Part shown: in pieces, positions 7,838-17,595 of the stretch
How positions within the stretch are numbered: position 1 is the first letter of the stretch
Layout: each line of letters begins with the position of its first letter
Assembly: GCA_016794785.1 (NCBI GenBank)
Contig: JAEUHC010000020.1
Coordinates: 1 to 64,000 of the forward strand
Length of the DNA: 64,000 bases
Reading direction: 5' to 3'
Source of the DNA: Opitutaceae bacterium
GTDB lineage: Bacteria; Verrucomicrobiota; Verrucomicrobiia; Opitutales; Opitutaceae
Translations under genes and position numbers: made by a program
The notes under the pieces: generated by a model
What the model saw: only the letters and a program-made list of their open reading frames with translations
What the model was told of the DNA's origin: nothing
The model's database searches: none

Positions 7838-9121
7838 CTACTTTCGGTAGAGCTGCTCCAGCACTTCGTGATTCGTCGTGGTGATGGCTTGGAGGAGGCG
7901 GGGGTAGGGCTCGCCGGCGGGGTCGATGATGCCTTGTTTCCAACTGGGCGGCTCGCCCTCGCGACGGATGCGGGAGACGAGTTGGCAATGGTTGTAGCCT
8001 ATCAGGTAGGGTTCGGCGAAGGCGGCGCGGAGGTAGCGGGCATAGTGGGCGGCCGCGGCCTCCTCGTTTTGCAAGGGGCGGCCCATCACGGTGAGCGTGG
8101 TGGGCGTGGGAAAATTGGCGACGTGATCGACGCTGATGATGGGGCGGCCGGTGCGTCGGTGAAGTTCGCGATACGTGGCAGCGTTGAATTCGCCATCGAG
8201 CTGAGTGGCGACGGCCGGGAAGTATTTCGCCGATTTTTCCACCACGGGCATGAACAGTCGGACGCCGGCGAAGCGCTCGCCGAGCACGAGGTGGTTGGGA
8301 TCGTGGCGGCGAAAGGCTTCGGCGGTGAGGCGATAGGAATGCTCCGCGATCTCCGCGGTGAACGCCAATTCAGCGGCCATGAGATCGGGGGCGTCACGCG
8401 TGGCCTTTGCATACGCGAGCTGGCCGGGTGATCCGGCCGGGAGTTTGCGAAAGAACGACAGCCAGCTTTCCCCCTGCGATTTCTCTTCGGCCGCAAGGTA
8501 GGCGTGATCGCCCCAGAGCGGAAGATCGACGAGGTAATAGCCGAGGAGGTAGCGGTTCTCACGGAAGGGTCGGACAAAATCGGCGACGCGTTGGTCCAGA
8601 TCGGCGGCGAAGTCAGGGGCGAACACATCCGTGTATTGCGGAGGAGTGCCGGACCGAACACCCGACGTTTGCGTCTGCCGGAACCCGGTGGAGAACGGCA
8701 GGCTTTGGCGGAAATGGACCGGGCTGTCGTAGCCGGCGTAGTTGAAGCCCCAGTCTCGGATCATTTTCTCCACGTGCGCGGCCGCCTGCTTCACGTCGCC
8801 ACCGTGCCGTTCTTTGACGAAGTCGTGCTCGGTCGGACGCAGATTGCGATCGGCGCCGGTGAAGTAAGTGCCGAGATGATTCACGCCGATTGGAATGTAG
8901 GCGTGTCCATCCGGTGTAATGAAGAACCAGCGTCCCTGGACCTGCTCGAGGTGAAACCATCCGGTGGCTTGTCCTTTGATTGAACGCGTGCCGCCGTAGG
9001 CGTCGAGGCCGGTGTCGGCGGCGCGACCGCTGTTGGCGAAGAGCGCGAGCGTGAGGGCGAGGATGATCGGAAACCCGACGGACCGGCGGCCGGCTCGGAA
9101 AGGATGCGTCTGACTCGTCAT
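7838..9121 (-). CDS. Agarase-like (GH50/GH-A-type) secreted protein, divergent paralogue 1
   Basis: ATG at 9121 gives 427 residues with a signal peptide (RRSVGFPIILALTLALF, then SGRAAD). The domain starts with GWFHLEQVQGRWFFITPDGH and IPIGVNHLG, the N-terminal strands typical of GH50-like agarases and related GH-A proteins. It is the shortest and most divergent of three complete family members in the window (others at 12788 and 56522). The position where GH50-type enzymes have a DNEL-W acid/base glutamate reads LVDLPLWG, and the expected nucleophile strand reads ISVDHVANF, so neither canonical glutamate is obvious. It follows the TonB receptor by 130 bp. A role in galactan-type polysaccharide breakdown is inferred. 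The longer in-frame start at 9262 is disfavoured because it places the signal peptide internally. Confidence 0.65.
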   Translation of the reverse strand: MTSQTHPFRAGRRSVGFPIILALTLALFANSGRAADTGLDAYGGTRSIKGQATGWFHLEQVQGRWFFITPDGHAYIPIGVNHLGTYFTGADRNLRPTEHDFVKERHGGDVKQAAAHVEKMIRDWGFNYAGYDSPVHFRQSLPFSTGFRQTQTSGVRSGTPPQYTDVFAPDFAADLDQRVADFVRPFRENRYLLGYYLVDLPLWGDHAYLAAEEKSQGESWLSFFRKLPAGSPGQLAYAKATRDAPDLMAAELAFTAEIAEHSYRLTAEAFRRHDPNHLVLGERFAGVRLFMPVVEKSAKYFPAVATQLDGEFNAATYRELHRRTGRPIISVDHVANFPTPTTLTVMGRPLQNEEAAAAHYARYLRAAFAEPYLIGYNHCQLVSRIRREGEPPSWKQGIIDPAGEPYPRLLQAITTTNHEVLEQLYRK

Positions 9122-9251
9122 GGAGAAAGCGAGAAAAGCTGACTGATGGAGATGAGAGGATCGGTCCGCTTGTGGTGGAAATGGGAGGATGGCCGCCAAT
9201 CCGCACAAGCCCGCGAAGCGCGGCTTCGAGGCGGACGGGCGGCCCGGCGGA

Positions 9252-12200
9252 TCAGAAATCAAAGCTGTTGGTCAGCAGGAAAACCCGCGGCTCGGGATAC
9301 TGGAACACGACCGGCACGCGGGCCGCAGAGAGGCCGTTTTGGGCGATGAGTTTGTCGTCATTGAGGATGTTGCGGACGTTGAGCGACACATTCCAGCGGA
9401 TGCGTTTTTGGAAAAGCGCGGTCGAGTAGCCGAGGACGGCGTCGGTATTCATGGTGGCGCCGCCCATGATCGGCCGCGAGGTGTCGGCGAGCGTGATGCT
9501 CGCGCCGGCGGGGAAAAGTCCCGGTGTGCCGAGGATCGGGTCTTGGGCCAGATCGGCGGTGGCAACCGTCTTTTCCCAATAGCCCAGGATTCGCTCTCCG
9601 CGATAGCGCAGGCTCCCGCCGACGCGAAAGCCTTTCAAAATGCCCGACTGAAAACGATACGAACTCGTGAGGTTGCCGCGCCAGGCGACCTCCTGATTGG
9701 TCGCCTGCCCCTCGCTCTCCCGGAGGAAAGCCCAGCCCAAGGCGGAGCTCCGGAGGTAGGCGAGCAGGGTCTCGTTGGCATTCGTGGCCGTGTTGAAGTG
9801 CAATTGCGTGGGGCCGGTGCCTCCGGTGCGTTGAGGGGCGGCGAGATCGTTGGCCGCCGTCACCCAGTCTTTCAGCCGGTAGGCCAGCACGCCGAACCAG
9901 TCCCCCGAGATGCGGACGCTGCGCGTCTTGTTTTTGGCGACGCTGGCGCTGACACTCCAGCCGCGGGTCGGATTGGCGACGAGCCGGTATTCGATGCCTT
10001 TCGCGATGCGATCGGCGGCGTTGGCGTATTTGAGATTAAAGACGTTGCCGGCGGCGCCTTCGCTCGCCCAGCCGAGGACATCGTCCTGAAAGTAGCGAAT
10101 CGGGCTGGCGGGATCGATGCCGTTCGCCGTGCCGCCGAGCACCGGAGCACCGGTGGCGGCAGTCTCATAGCGGCCACCGGATTTCAGGAGATTGTAGTTC
10201 TGCACCGATTTCTCGATGTGCACGGCGGTCCAGCGGATGTCGGCGCGATCCATGCCGGAATTGCCGCCGACCGCGGCGGGGTTCGGCACGGCGGGAGCGC
10301 CGCCGGAAATGCCGAGATAGATGGATTCGTAGGCGTTGACGCGCAGGACCAGCTTGTTCTCGAGGAAGCGCAGCGAGACGCCATACTCGCGGGTCGTGCC
10401 GTCGTCCAATTGCGCCTCGGCGCCCGTGGGTGACTTGCGGGTGAAGTCCGCCACAAACGCCGATGAGGATTCGGTGAAGTGCAGGCTGGGGATGGCGTTT
10501 TTTCCGAACGGATGAAGCACGACGCCCTTCAGGCGCGAGGTGACGCTGTATTTGGTCGCAGCTTCGAGTGAATCGAACTCGCCACCGCGGCTGAGCATAG
10601 CATCCCAAGGCTCGAACCCGGCGTTGCCGACGGCTTGGCCGTTGCTGGGAAAGACGATGGCGGCGCCGTTGCGCACGGGTTCCTCATACTTGCCGGTGGC
10701 GGCGTTGTAACGGCGCGGCAGCCGGCTGTTCGCGCCGCCGCCCTGGCCGACCCAGGGCGCAAACGAAGCGCGCGAATAACGCTCGCCCACGGTGAAGTTG
10801 AGGCGGCCTTGGAGAAAACTGCTTTGCACGCCATACTGCACCGCATCTTCCTTCTTCTTGCCGTTCGAGATCGCGACTTGGGCCCCATAGGGGTTGCTCA
10901 TGCCGGTGTTGACCACGACGTCGCGGCCGGCGGAGTCCTTGCCGATCACGACGGTCTCGCTGTCCCAAAGGTTGAAGGGTGCCTGCACGGAGAACCGGCC
11001 GGAACCACTGTTGTTCTGGGGCGTGTCGAGGTAGAAGCGGGCGCGGAGCCGGCGGGTGTTGCGGGTGTTGTCGTTCGCGGCGTTGGTCCCGGCTGGATAG
11101 GCGATGCCGTCGAACGTGTTATCGGAGATGATGCGGGTATTGTTGGTGTTTTGCTGCACGCGCATGTTCACGCCGCCGGAATACATCACGGCCGCCTGGT
11201 GAGTGCCCAGCCAGTGCCAGAAACCGCGGCGCTTTTCCAAATCGAGCGCATAGGCGGCCTGGAGCCTTCGCTCCGTGCGGTGGTTCCTCCACATGCTGCC
11301 GGTGATGTCATCCTCGATGTAATATTTGCCGAGGTTGGGATTGGGCGTGACGCCGTCGGGGAGGAACCGGTTCAGTTCGACGCGGAGGTCGGTGTTGTTG
11401 CCGGAGACGAAACTGAGCGAACGGGTGTCGAAGACCTCCCGGTTGTAGCCGCCCTCGATGTAGAGATCGCGCCAGGGATTCAGCTCGAAGATGAAGCCGT
11501 GAATGCTGCTGCGCCAACGGCGCTGCAGGGCATTGCCGATGACGTTTTGATCGAGCGGGTAGATGGAGGGATCGGTGATGCTGGGGTCCTGTGTGCCGTC
11601 GAGCGGCCGGCTGGAGGTGACAGTGTTGGTCCAATTGCGGATCGCAGTGGGCTGGCTGCCATTGAGGTTATACACGACTGTGCCGGCGGAGGCGACGTTG
11701 TTGAAGCGTTCGGCGGACCGGGCGAGGTCGGCGCCCTGGGCGTTGAAAGCCGTGGTGAACTGCGCGGCCGTGCTGGCGGGTGTGAGGCCCGCATTGTTGA
11801 AGAACGGGCGGGTGGCGGTGGACAACCAGGGGCTGACACGGTCGGCGACGAGGGTGTTGGCGGCGTTGCGTTGCCGCGACTCGTATTTCTCGAGCCAGCC
11901 GCGGATGGAAATCCGCCGATGGGGCTGAAACATCAGCGACGTATAGAGGCGCTCGACCTTCGAGCCCACGCCGTCGCGATAGTCGCGCTCGTCGCTGCGG
12001 AGACCGGCGACGCGGAAGCCGAGCAAATTGCGGATTAAGGGCTGATTGAGGTTGAGGGAGGTGCGCAGGCTGCCGTGGGAGTCGACGCGGATGGTGGTGT
12101 TGCCGGAAAATTTTCGGAGGTCCGGCCGATCGAAGGCGACGTCGTTGGTGCCGCCGGCGAATCCGGCGCCGAAGAGGATGGCGTTGGAGCCGGAGACGAG

Positions 12201-12704
12201 GGTGAAGCGTTTGCCAGTGTTGTAGGTGTCAAGCGGGACGTTGGTCTCGAAAAAGTCGTGCGTGTTGTTGGAGCGGCTCAGCCCGCGGGTGCGGCTGCCG
12301 TAGGTGGAGGCGAAGACACTGTTGGTGTTTGGGTCCGTGCCGGGGGAGAAATTTTCGTCGCTGGACTCGATGTTCATCGAGTAACGCAGCGCCTCGTCGA
12401 GAGTGAGCGCGCCGATGTCGTCGAGGAATTCGGACGTCATCACGTCGATCTGCGAGGCCACGTCGCGCAGTTCACTCTTCAAGCGCGTGCCGCCCAGGGT
12501 GCTGGTGGCCGCGTAGCCGACATCGGAGCTGGCGTTGACGGAAAATGGACTGAGGACGACTGCCTCTTCGCTGGAGGTGGCACCGATGGCCGCCGCAGGA
12601 ACGGGGGTGGTGGAAACAGGAGGGGTTGCCGCGGATACGGGGGCCGCGACAGCGAGGAGGGCAAGCAGACCGGTTGGCCAGAGGACGTTTTTCTTAGGGT
12701 TCAT
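9252..12704 (-). CDS. TonB-dependent outer-membrane receptor
   Basis: The 1150-residue protein has an N-terminal signal peptide (VLWPTGLLALLAVAAPVSAA), a plug domain beginning around VVLSPFSVNASSDVGYAATS near residue 50, and a long beta-barrel ending ...LLTNSFDF with the terminal Phe expected for BAM assembly. No carboxypeptidase-like or STN domain precedes the plug. Flanking genes on the same strand are agarase-like proteins, so it probably imports oligosaccharides released by those or neighbouring enzymes. It is distinct in sequence from the second receptor at 27338. The 83-bp upstream gap to the agarase-like gene holds no copy of the shared promoter box, so co-transcription from 14155 is likely. 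Confidence 0.9.
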   Translation of the reverse strand: MNPKKNVLWPTGLLALLAVAAPVSAATPPVSTTPVPAAAIGATSSEEAVVLSPFSVNASSDVGYAATSTLGGTRLKSELRDVASQIDVMTSEFLDDIGALTLDEALRYSMNIESSDENFSPGTDPNTNSVFASTYGSRTRGLSRSNNTHDFFETNVPLDTYNTGKRFTLVSGSNAILFGAGFAGGTNDVAFDRPDLRKFSGNTTIRVDSHGSLRTSLNLNQPLIRNLLGFRVAGLRSDERDYRDGVGSKVERLYTSLMFQPHRRISIRGWLEKYESRQRNAANTLVADRVSPWLSTATRPFFNNAGLTPASTAAQFTTAFNAQGADLARSAERFNNVASAGTVVYNLNGSQPTAIRNWTNTVTSSRPLDGTQDPSITDPSIYPLDQNVIGNALQRRWRSSIHGFIFELNPWRDLYIEGGYNREVFDTRSLSFVSGNNTDLRVELNRFLPDGVTPNPNLGKYYIEDDITGSMWRNHRTERRLQAAYALDLEKRRGFWHWLGTHQAAVMYSGGVNMRVQQNTNNTRIISDNTFDGIAYPAGTNAANDNTRNTRRLRARFYLDTPQNNSGSGRFSVQAPFNLWDSETVVIGKDSAGRDVVVNTGMSNPYGAQVAISNGKKKEDAVQYGVQSSFLQGRLNFTVGERYSRASFAPWVGQGGGANSRLPRRYNAATGKYEEPVRNGAAIVFPSNGQAVGNAGFEPWDAMLSRGGEFDSLEAATKYSVTSRLKGVVLHPFGKNAIPSLHFTESSSAFVADFTRKSPTGAEAQLDDGTTREYGVSLRFLENKLVLRVNAYESIYLGISGGAPAVPNPAAVGGNSGMDRADIRWTAVHIEKSVQNYNLLKSGGRYETAATGAPVLGGTANGIDPASPIRYFQDDVLGWASEGAAGNVFNLKYANAADRIAKGIEYRLVANPTRGWSVSASVAKNKTRSVRISGDWFGVLAYRLKDWVTAANDLAAPQRTGGTGPTQLHFNTATNANETLLAYLRSSALGWAFLRESEGQATNQEVAWRGNLTSSYRFQSGILKGFRVGGSLRYRGERILGYWEKTVATADLAQDPILGTPGLFPAGASITLADTSRPIMGGATMNTDAVLGYSTALFQKRIRWNVSLNVRNILNDDKLIAQNGLSAARVPVVFQYPEPRVFLLTNSFDF

Positions 12705-12787
12705 AGATGCTGGTGGTGTAGTGGATGTTGGCGGAGAGGATGACGAAACGGTGCGGGATGCATCGGCGGGAGGGGGCGCGACGCATG

Positions 12788-14155
12788 TCAGGGGACCTCA
12801 CGAATCTGGCGGATCACGTCGCGATTGGTCTGCGTGAGCCGCGTCACGTAATCCTCGAACGGCGTGCCGTCGGGCCTGAGCAGGCCTTGTTTGTAGCGTT
12901 TGAGTTGGTCCTTGTAGATCGAGAGATACTGGCAGCGGAAATAGCCGACGAGGTAGGGGCGGGCGAAGGCGTCGCGCAGGAAACGATCGTAGCTGACGGC
13001 GGCTTCCTCGGCGGAAGCGTATTGATGCCAGCCGCCGGTCTTGGGCGTTTGTTGATCGAAGAAACCGCACTGGTGGTCGACGACGACGATGGGCTTGGCG
13101 GTGAGCCGGTGCAGGCGGTCGAACTCGGCCACGTCGAACCACGTCTCGTCCGGGCGCGTGAGTTTGGCGATCGGCGGAAAGAAATGATCGCCGGGCTGGA
13201 TACCGAGCACGTCGATAAATTTCGCGGCTTCCTCCAGCACTTCGTCGGGATGGTCGCGTAGCTGAAAGCGCTCACCCATCAGCAGACCACGAGGATGTTC
13301 GCGGCGAAAGCCGGTGCTGATGGTCTGGTAGTAGTGTCGCGCGATGAGGCGCAGGAACTCGCGGTCGTCGGCGAAAACGGGCGCTCGGTCGAGATCCAGC
13401 GAAGCTCCGCCCACGGTCTCGAAGGATGTGAATTTCGCCCCGTAAACGGCGTTGAGTTTGGCAAGATCGCCGCCATGCCGCTCGCGCAGAAAGGCGGTGT
13501 AGCGATCACGGCCCGGTGCGCCGATAGGCAGACTGCGCATGAAAGAGACGAAATCGGTGCCCCGCGATTGCCGCGTCAGCTTGAGATCCCAGCTCAGCGA
13601 ATCGCTCCATGCCCACGCCATGGCCATCGGATTGGCTTTCATTTCGGCGGCGGCGGCGAGCGCCTTGGTTTCGGCCTCGGATGCGAAAGCGGGGGTGAAG
13701 ACGTCCACATAGGTCAGCGGCTCACTGTAGAACGAAGCGGACATGAACTTCGTCGTGACGATGTAGGGCATCGTGGGCCGCATTTCCTGGGGAGGAAAAA
13801 AGCCCGCGCTGTTGAAGCCCCACGTGCGGATTTGTTTTTCGATTTCCGCGTGCACGCGCGGCCAATCCTTGCCGAAGCGTTGTGCGAGGACCGTGCGCGG
13901 ATATTCGGGCGCGTTTCTCACCTCGTTGAGATGATTCACTCCGAGCGCGATCATCGCGTGACCCTCGGGGGTCACGAACCACCAGCGGTCCCGGATTTTT
14001 TCCAACTCAAAGTGGCCGGTGGCTTTCGCCTTCATCGCTTCCAGCCCGCCGAAACGATCCGTTTGCGCGTGGAGCGGGGAAGCAAGGCAGACGAAGGCAA
14101 CGGCAACGGAGGCGGCGGCGAGGAGTAGTCGGCTGACGACGTGGTAACGGTGCAT
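12788..14155 (-). CDS. Agarase-like (GH50/GH-A-type) secreted protein, paralogue 2
   Basis: This 455-residue protein has a signal peptide cleaved near SPLHA-QTDRF. It contains GHFELEKIRDRWWFVTPEGH and ALGVNHLNEV, hallmarks of the GH50-like N-terminal part of the barrel. It is close in length and sequence to the protein at 56522, and a fragment of a third close relative lies at 49627-49833. The segment aligned with the acid/base loop reads WAWSDSLSWD (residues 181-190) rather than DNELxW, and the nucleophile region reads VVVDHQCGFFDQQTP (around D360). A different catalytic arrangement or loss of activity is therefore possible. It heads the minus-strand set that continues into the TonB receptor. 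Confidence 0.65.
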   Translation of the reverse strand: MHRYHVVSRLLLAAASVAVAFVCLASPLHAQTDRFGGLEAMKAKATGHFELEKIRDRWWFVTPEGHAMIALGVNHLNEVRNAPEYPRTVLAQRFGKDWPRVHAEIEKQIRTWGFNSAGFFPPQEMRPTMPYIVTTKFMSASFYSEPLTYVDVFTPAFASEAETKALAAAAEMKANPMAMAWAWSDSLSWDLKLTRQSRGTDFVSFMRSLPIGAPGRDRYTAFLRERHGGDLAKLNAVYGAKFTSFETVGGASLDLDRAPVFADDREFLRLIARHYYQTISTGFRREHPRGLLMGERFQLRDHPDEVLEEAAKFIDVLGIQPGDHFFPPIAKLTRPDETWFDVAEFDRLHRLTAKPIVVVDHQCGFFDQQTPKTGGWHQYASAEEAAVSYDRFLRDAFARPYLVGYFRCQYLSIYKDQLKRYKQGLLRPDGTPFEDYVTRLTQTNRDVIRQIREVP

Positions 14156-14408
14156 GGGTGGAAGGTTCGAATCGAGGTCAGGTCGTCGGTGCAGGGCGGA
14201 GTCCGTTGCTTCGAGACTCGTGGCTGACCTTGAGCGACGGACGCGCGACGAGCGCGGCCTTGGCGAGGCTCACTCGCGGTGTCTGCCGTAGCGTCTTGCC
14301 TACCGGGGTCCAGCGCGAGGTGGAGCGAACGGAGAGGCGGAGGCGTTTCATGGTTTGAGCGTTCGAGACTTGAGGGGGCGATTTGTCGCGTTCGAGCGTC
14401 GCGGGATT

Positions 14409-14885
14409 TCAAGCCGAGGTGTTCGCAGCATCAGGGAAACGATCCGCCACGATATTCAGGTTGATGTTGTGCTCGAGGAGCACTTTCACGGCGGCGAGGA
14501 CGAGGGTGAACCCGCCCATGGAGTCCAGGGCCTGATTGACGATTTCATCGCCGTCGCCAGAGAAGCCGAAGTTCGTGACACTGACCCAGGTCGTGTCATC
14601 CGGTCGTGACGTGAAGAGCCACTCGGCGATGGTAAAATTGCCGCCGTTGCCCCACTCGATGAGGATGCGCTTGTTCTCTTCCAATGCCTTCACGCGGACT
14701 TCGGTGGGTTCGGGACAGATGTCCCACTGCCAGTGGACGGTCTTGCCTGCCTCCAGCCGTCCGCTGCTCTTGTTGAACCAGAACTTGGTGGTGATGGCGG
14801 GATCGACGAACGCATTGAAGACCGCAGCGACTGGTCGGCGGATCAAGAACTCTGCTTTGGCGGCAGGCGATTTGGTGAGTTTCAT
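14409..14885 (-). CDS. SRPBCC/AHSA1-like protein
   Basis: The 158-residue protein begins KAEFLIRRPVAAVFNAFVDP and contains FWFNKSSGRLEAGKTVHWQW. These segments are typical of the activator-of-Hsp90-homologue branch of the START/SRPBCC fold. In bacteria these small cytoplasmic proteins bind hydrophobic ligands and often pair with VOC-family proteins. Here the partner lies directly upstream (37-bp gap to 14923). Nothing links it to polysaccharide use. It has no signal peptide. Confidence 0.8.
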   Translation of the reverse strand: MKLTKSPAAKAEFLIRRPVAAVFNAFVDPAITTKFWFNKSSGRLEAGKTVHWQWDICPEPTEVRVKALEENKRILIEWGNGGNFTIAEWLFTSRPDDTTWVSVTNFGFSGDGDEIVNQALDSMGGFTLVLAAVKVLLEHNINLNIVADRFPDAANTSA

Positions 14886-14922
14886 TTGGGTTGGAATGTT
14901 GGGGGTGCCGGGGCTCCGGGCC

Positions 14923-15408
14923 TTATTGGTCGGCAGTGTCGCAGTCGGTTTTTCCGGCGGCGACCATCGCGTCCCAGCGCTTCTGCATCTCCCCCGGCGA
15001 TATTTTTTCTATCTCATGTTGGATCATCCACTGGTGGCCGAAGGGATCGCGGACCGCGGCGCAGCGGAAGCCGTAGAACATGTCGGCGGGAGGCATCTCA
15101 ATGGTCGCGCCCGCGGCCTTCGCGCGGGCGACGGCGGCGTCGGTATTTACGACCATGAGGCAGAGCTTCACGGCGGTCCCACCGAGGGTCAGCGGCGATC
15201 GGTTGCCCCATGCGGGATTTTCATCGGCCAGCATGAAGTGACTGCCGTTAATCATGATTTCGGCGTGGCCGATGGTGTTCGTCCTCGCATCCGTGAGCCG
15301 GTAGAGTTCCGTGGCTCCGAAGGCGGCGGCGTAGAACGCAATGGCCTTTTTGGCGTCCTTGACGGTGAGGTAAGGACTGAAGGGTGGATATTTGGCGGGT
15401 GTTTTCAT
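14923..15408 (-). CDS. VOC-superfamily (PhnB/glyoxalase-like) protein
   Basis: ATG at 15408 gives 161 residues. The sequence opens FSPYLTVKDAKKAIAFYAAA and includes FMLADENPAWG, DAAVARAKAAGA and VRDPFGHQWMIQHE. This is the paired beta-alpha-beta-beta-beta arrangement of PhnB-type vicinal oxygen chelate proteins. The metal site is not fully conserved in many PhnB-type members and function is usually unknown. It precedes the SRPBCC gene in the same direction, a frequent pairing. A longer in-frame reading exists upstream but overlaps the membrane protein at 15468 and is a shadow. Confidence 0.8.
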   Translation of the reverse strand: MKTPAKYPPFSPYLTVKDAKKAIAFYAAAFGATELYRLTDARTNTIGHAEIMINGSHFMLADENPAWGNRSPLTLGGTAVKLCLMVVNTDAAVARAKAAGATIEMPPADMFYGFRCAAVRDPFGHQWMIQHEIEKISPGEMQKRWDAMVAAGKTDCDTADQ

Positions 15409-15467
15409 GGTGGGGTGAACTTCACGTGAAAAAATAGTCGGGAAGCGCCTTCCGCGAAGCGAGGAGG

Positions 15468-16682
15468 TCAGATGCGGACGAAGAATTTGTTGCGATACAT
15501 CCAGAGCGTCACGAGCCAGAGGCTCGCGCCCACGGCGCAGGCCGCGAGCACGGGTTCCCAGGCCGGGCCGGCGGCGAGGAAAACGTCTTTGCCGAGATAC
15601 CGCTGCCAGAGGCCGGCGGTCCACGGCCTGAGCAGCATGAGCATGCAGTAGAGCGCAATGGAGTTCGCGCCGGCGACGAGGAGAGGGAAGGTCCAACGCT
15701 TCCAGCCGCGCACGTCCACGAGCCAATAAAATGCCGCGAGCATCAGCACGCACGTGCCCGTGCTCACCAAGCCGAAGCTTGGCGTCCAGATGCGTTTGAT
15801 GATGGGGCAAAGGCCGCTGTGGCCGAGGAGTTCGCCCGCGACGAGCAACGCCGTGCCGGCGATGAGCAGCCCGCGCAGTTTGCGTGCGGCGTCGGTGGTT
15901 TTCGCCCGCACCCATTCGCCGCACATTAACCCGGCAATCATCGTCGCCAGCGAGGGGAGGAAGTTGAGCGTCTGGTAGCCGCCCGCGTTCCCGACGTAGG
16001 GCACCGACTGCGAGAACAGGTTGAGAAACCACACGTCGAAGGCGTGCGCGACGTTCGAGCATTTCCACCAGGCCTGGCCAATGCCTGCGTGATTCACGGC
16101 GGCCCATTCGGGAGTGACGCCCGGCCCGAGCGCCGCGGTGCCGCCGTGCAGAACGAACAGCAGCCAAGTCACGACGAGCGACGCCACCGCCGCAATGCCC
16201 TGCATCCGGAAGCCGCGCCCGAGGCAGAAGAACACGAGCGGATAGCACAGGCCGATTTGCGCGAGCGTGTTGGTCAGCTCCCACGGGGCCTTCGCCTTGG
16301 CGTGATTCATTAGGAAAATGCCAAGCGCGATGAGAATCACGGCGCGCACCAAGGTGTGGCGAAAAATCCGCCCGGAGGATTCGCCGTCGCGCAGGCGGCG
16401 AGCGTGCGAAAAGGGCATCGCCATGCCGACCATGAACATGAACGCCGGCATGATGAGATCCCAAAAGCCCCAGCCGACCCACTGGCCGTGTTCCCATTGG
16501 GAGAATGCGAATCGCCAGAAGGTCGAATCAGGCGCGGCCTTGAGCTGAAGGTGTGCGGCTTTGGCCAGGCCAAACCCGTTGAACGCGAGGCAGACCATGA
16601 TGAAGCCGCGGTAGGCATCGAGGGAAAGCAGGCGGGTGGCGGGAGCAGGCGAGGGGAGCGCGGATGCGGCGGGTGCGTTCAT
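15468..16682 (-). CDS. HGSNAT/DUF5009-type membrane acyltransferase
   Basis: The 404-residue protein has about 10-11 hydrophobic helices and the diagnostic start RLLSLDAYRGF. It also has FWDLIMPAFMFMVGMAMPFS, matching the heparan-alpha-glucosaminide N-acetyltransferase-like and DUF5009 proteins common in Bacteroidota and Verrucomicrobia. Those proteins are thought to move an acetyl group across the membrane to a sugar, with an active histidine in the early loops. Here it would modify a carbohydrate on the periplasmic side. This would complement the deacetylase-like protein encoded at 17596, though that link is inferred only from proximity. Confidence 0.8.
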   Translation of the reverse strand: MNAPAASALPSPAPATRLLSLDAYRGFIMVCLAFNGFGLAKAAHLQLKAAPDSTFWRFAFSQWEHGQWVGWGFWDLIMPAFMFMVGMAMPFSHARRLRDGESSGRIFRHTLVRAVILIALGIFLMNHAKAKAPWELTNTLAQIGLCYPLVFFCLGRGFRMQGIAAVASLVVTWLLFVLHGGTAALGPGVTPEWAAVNHAGIGQAWWKCSNVAHAFDVWFLNLFSQSVPYVGNAGGYQTLNFLPSLATMIAGLMCGEWVRAKTTDAARKLRGLLIAGTALLVAGELLGHSGLCPIIKRIWTPSFGLVSTGTCVLMLAAFYWLVDVRGWKRWTFPLLVAGANSIALYCMLMLLRPWTAGLWQRYLGKDVFLAAGPAWEPVLAACAVGASLWLVTLWMYRNKFFVRI

Positions 16683-16814
16683 GGGGCGGAGGGTGGATGA
16701 AGTCGGTGGGAGCGATGGATGCGCGGCTCGGTGTCCGCTGCGCTGACCGTCACGCCAACGTGGCTGCGAAGAGAAAGATTCGCGCGGGTTTTGAGCGAGG
16801 CTGTGGAGGATGGT

Positions 16815-17555
16815 TCAACGCGCGGTCGAGGGCGCGGCAGTGACCGACCAGATGCGCAGGTTGTCGAAGTGCGCCTCCATCGTCGGTTCCTTGCCCGTGA
16901 CGCTCAGGCGCAGGTTGGATTTCGTCGGGTGGGTCAGGCCGGAACTTTTCAAGTAACCGATTACTTTGTCGTCGATGGTCACACGCATCGCATCGCCGAC
17001 GATCTCGAGGCCGAGGCGATACCACTGGCCTTGCTCCAATTTGACCGGGACGTTTACCGTGGCTTTTTCAGCGAGGCGGTCGCCTTCGGCCAATTTCTTC
17101 TGGTCGCCAGATTTGCGCAGGACGTAGATGTCGTTACGCATGACGCCCTCCTTGTCGTCGAAGAGCGTGATGCGGCCGGGCTGCACCATGATGCGGCTGA
17201 TGTGGCCGGCGTGGGAGCCTTGGTAGGCGATGTCGTCGCAGGCCACACCGAAGGCGCGCGCGCCGGCGAAGCGGAATTTGAGTTCGAGGATGAGGTTGCC
17301 GTCGGGCAACGGGAGAGTGGCGGTGAGCGTGCCGCCGTGGTCCGCGCGCTCCTGTCGGCCCTTGAGCAGACCGTCGGCGACGGTGAAAGCCGGGATGGAG
17401 GACTTCAGCGCCGGACCGAGGCCGGTGCGCTCAAAGTCGTCGGAGAAGACAAGTTTGTGCTTGGTGCCGAGCGGTTGCGCGGGAATGTCCGCGGCGGAGG
17501 CGAATGCGACGCAGGAGAGGATCGTGAGGCCGAGGAGACGGAGGTGAGGTTGCAT
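16815..17555 (-). CDS. Secreted LamG/DUF1080-like (concanavalin-fold) protein
   Basis: The 246-residue protein has a signal peptide (LLGLTILSCVAFASAAD). It continues with KLVFSDDFERTGLGPALK, then GGTLTATLPLPDGNLILELK and a C-terminal strand set ending FDNLRIWSV. This is the pattern of family-16-glucanase-like or DUF1080 (3-keto-disaccharide hydrolase) beta-sandwiches widespread in Planctomycetes and Verrucomicrobia. A substrate-binding or hydrolytic role on a polysaccharide is plausible. No catalytic E-x-D-x-E motif is evident. It follows the deacetylase on the minus strand with a 40-bp gap, suggesting one transcript. Confidence 0.6.
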   Translation of the reverse strand: MQPHLRLLGLTILSCVAFASAADIPAQPLGTKHKLVFSDDFERTGLGPALKSSIPAFTVADGLLKGRQERADHGGTLTATLPLPDGNLILELKFRFAGARAFGVACDDIAYQGSHAGHISRIMVQPGRITLFDDKEGVMRNDIYVLRKSGDQKKLAEGDRLAEKATVNVPVKLEQGQWYRLGLEIVGDAMRVTIDDKVIGYLKSSGLTHPTKSNLRLSVTGKEPTMEAHFDNLRIWSVTAAPSTAR

Positions 17556-17595
17556 GGGGAAAATTGATTGAGCGGGACGATTTGGGGCCTCGCAC

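Noticed and set aside
14178..14351. Basic 57-codon frame on the minus strand
   Set aside because: It has no ribosome-binding site, no similarity and a composition typical of chance high-GC frames. The 14156-14408 gap is left unassigned.
14923..16497. 524-codon reading that joins the VOC gene to upstream sequence
   Set aside because: The upstream part is a shadow of the membrane acyltransferase gene; the VOC protein starts at 15408.
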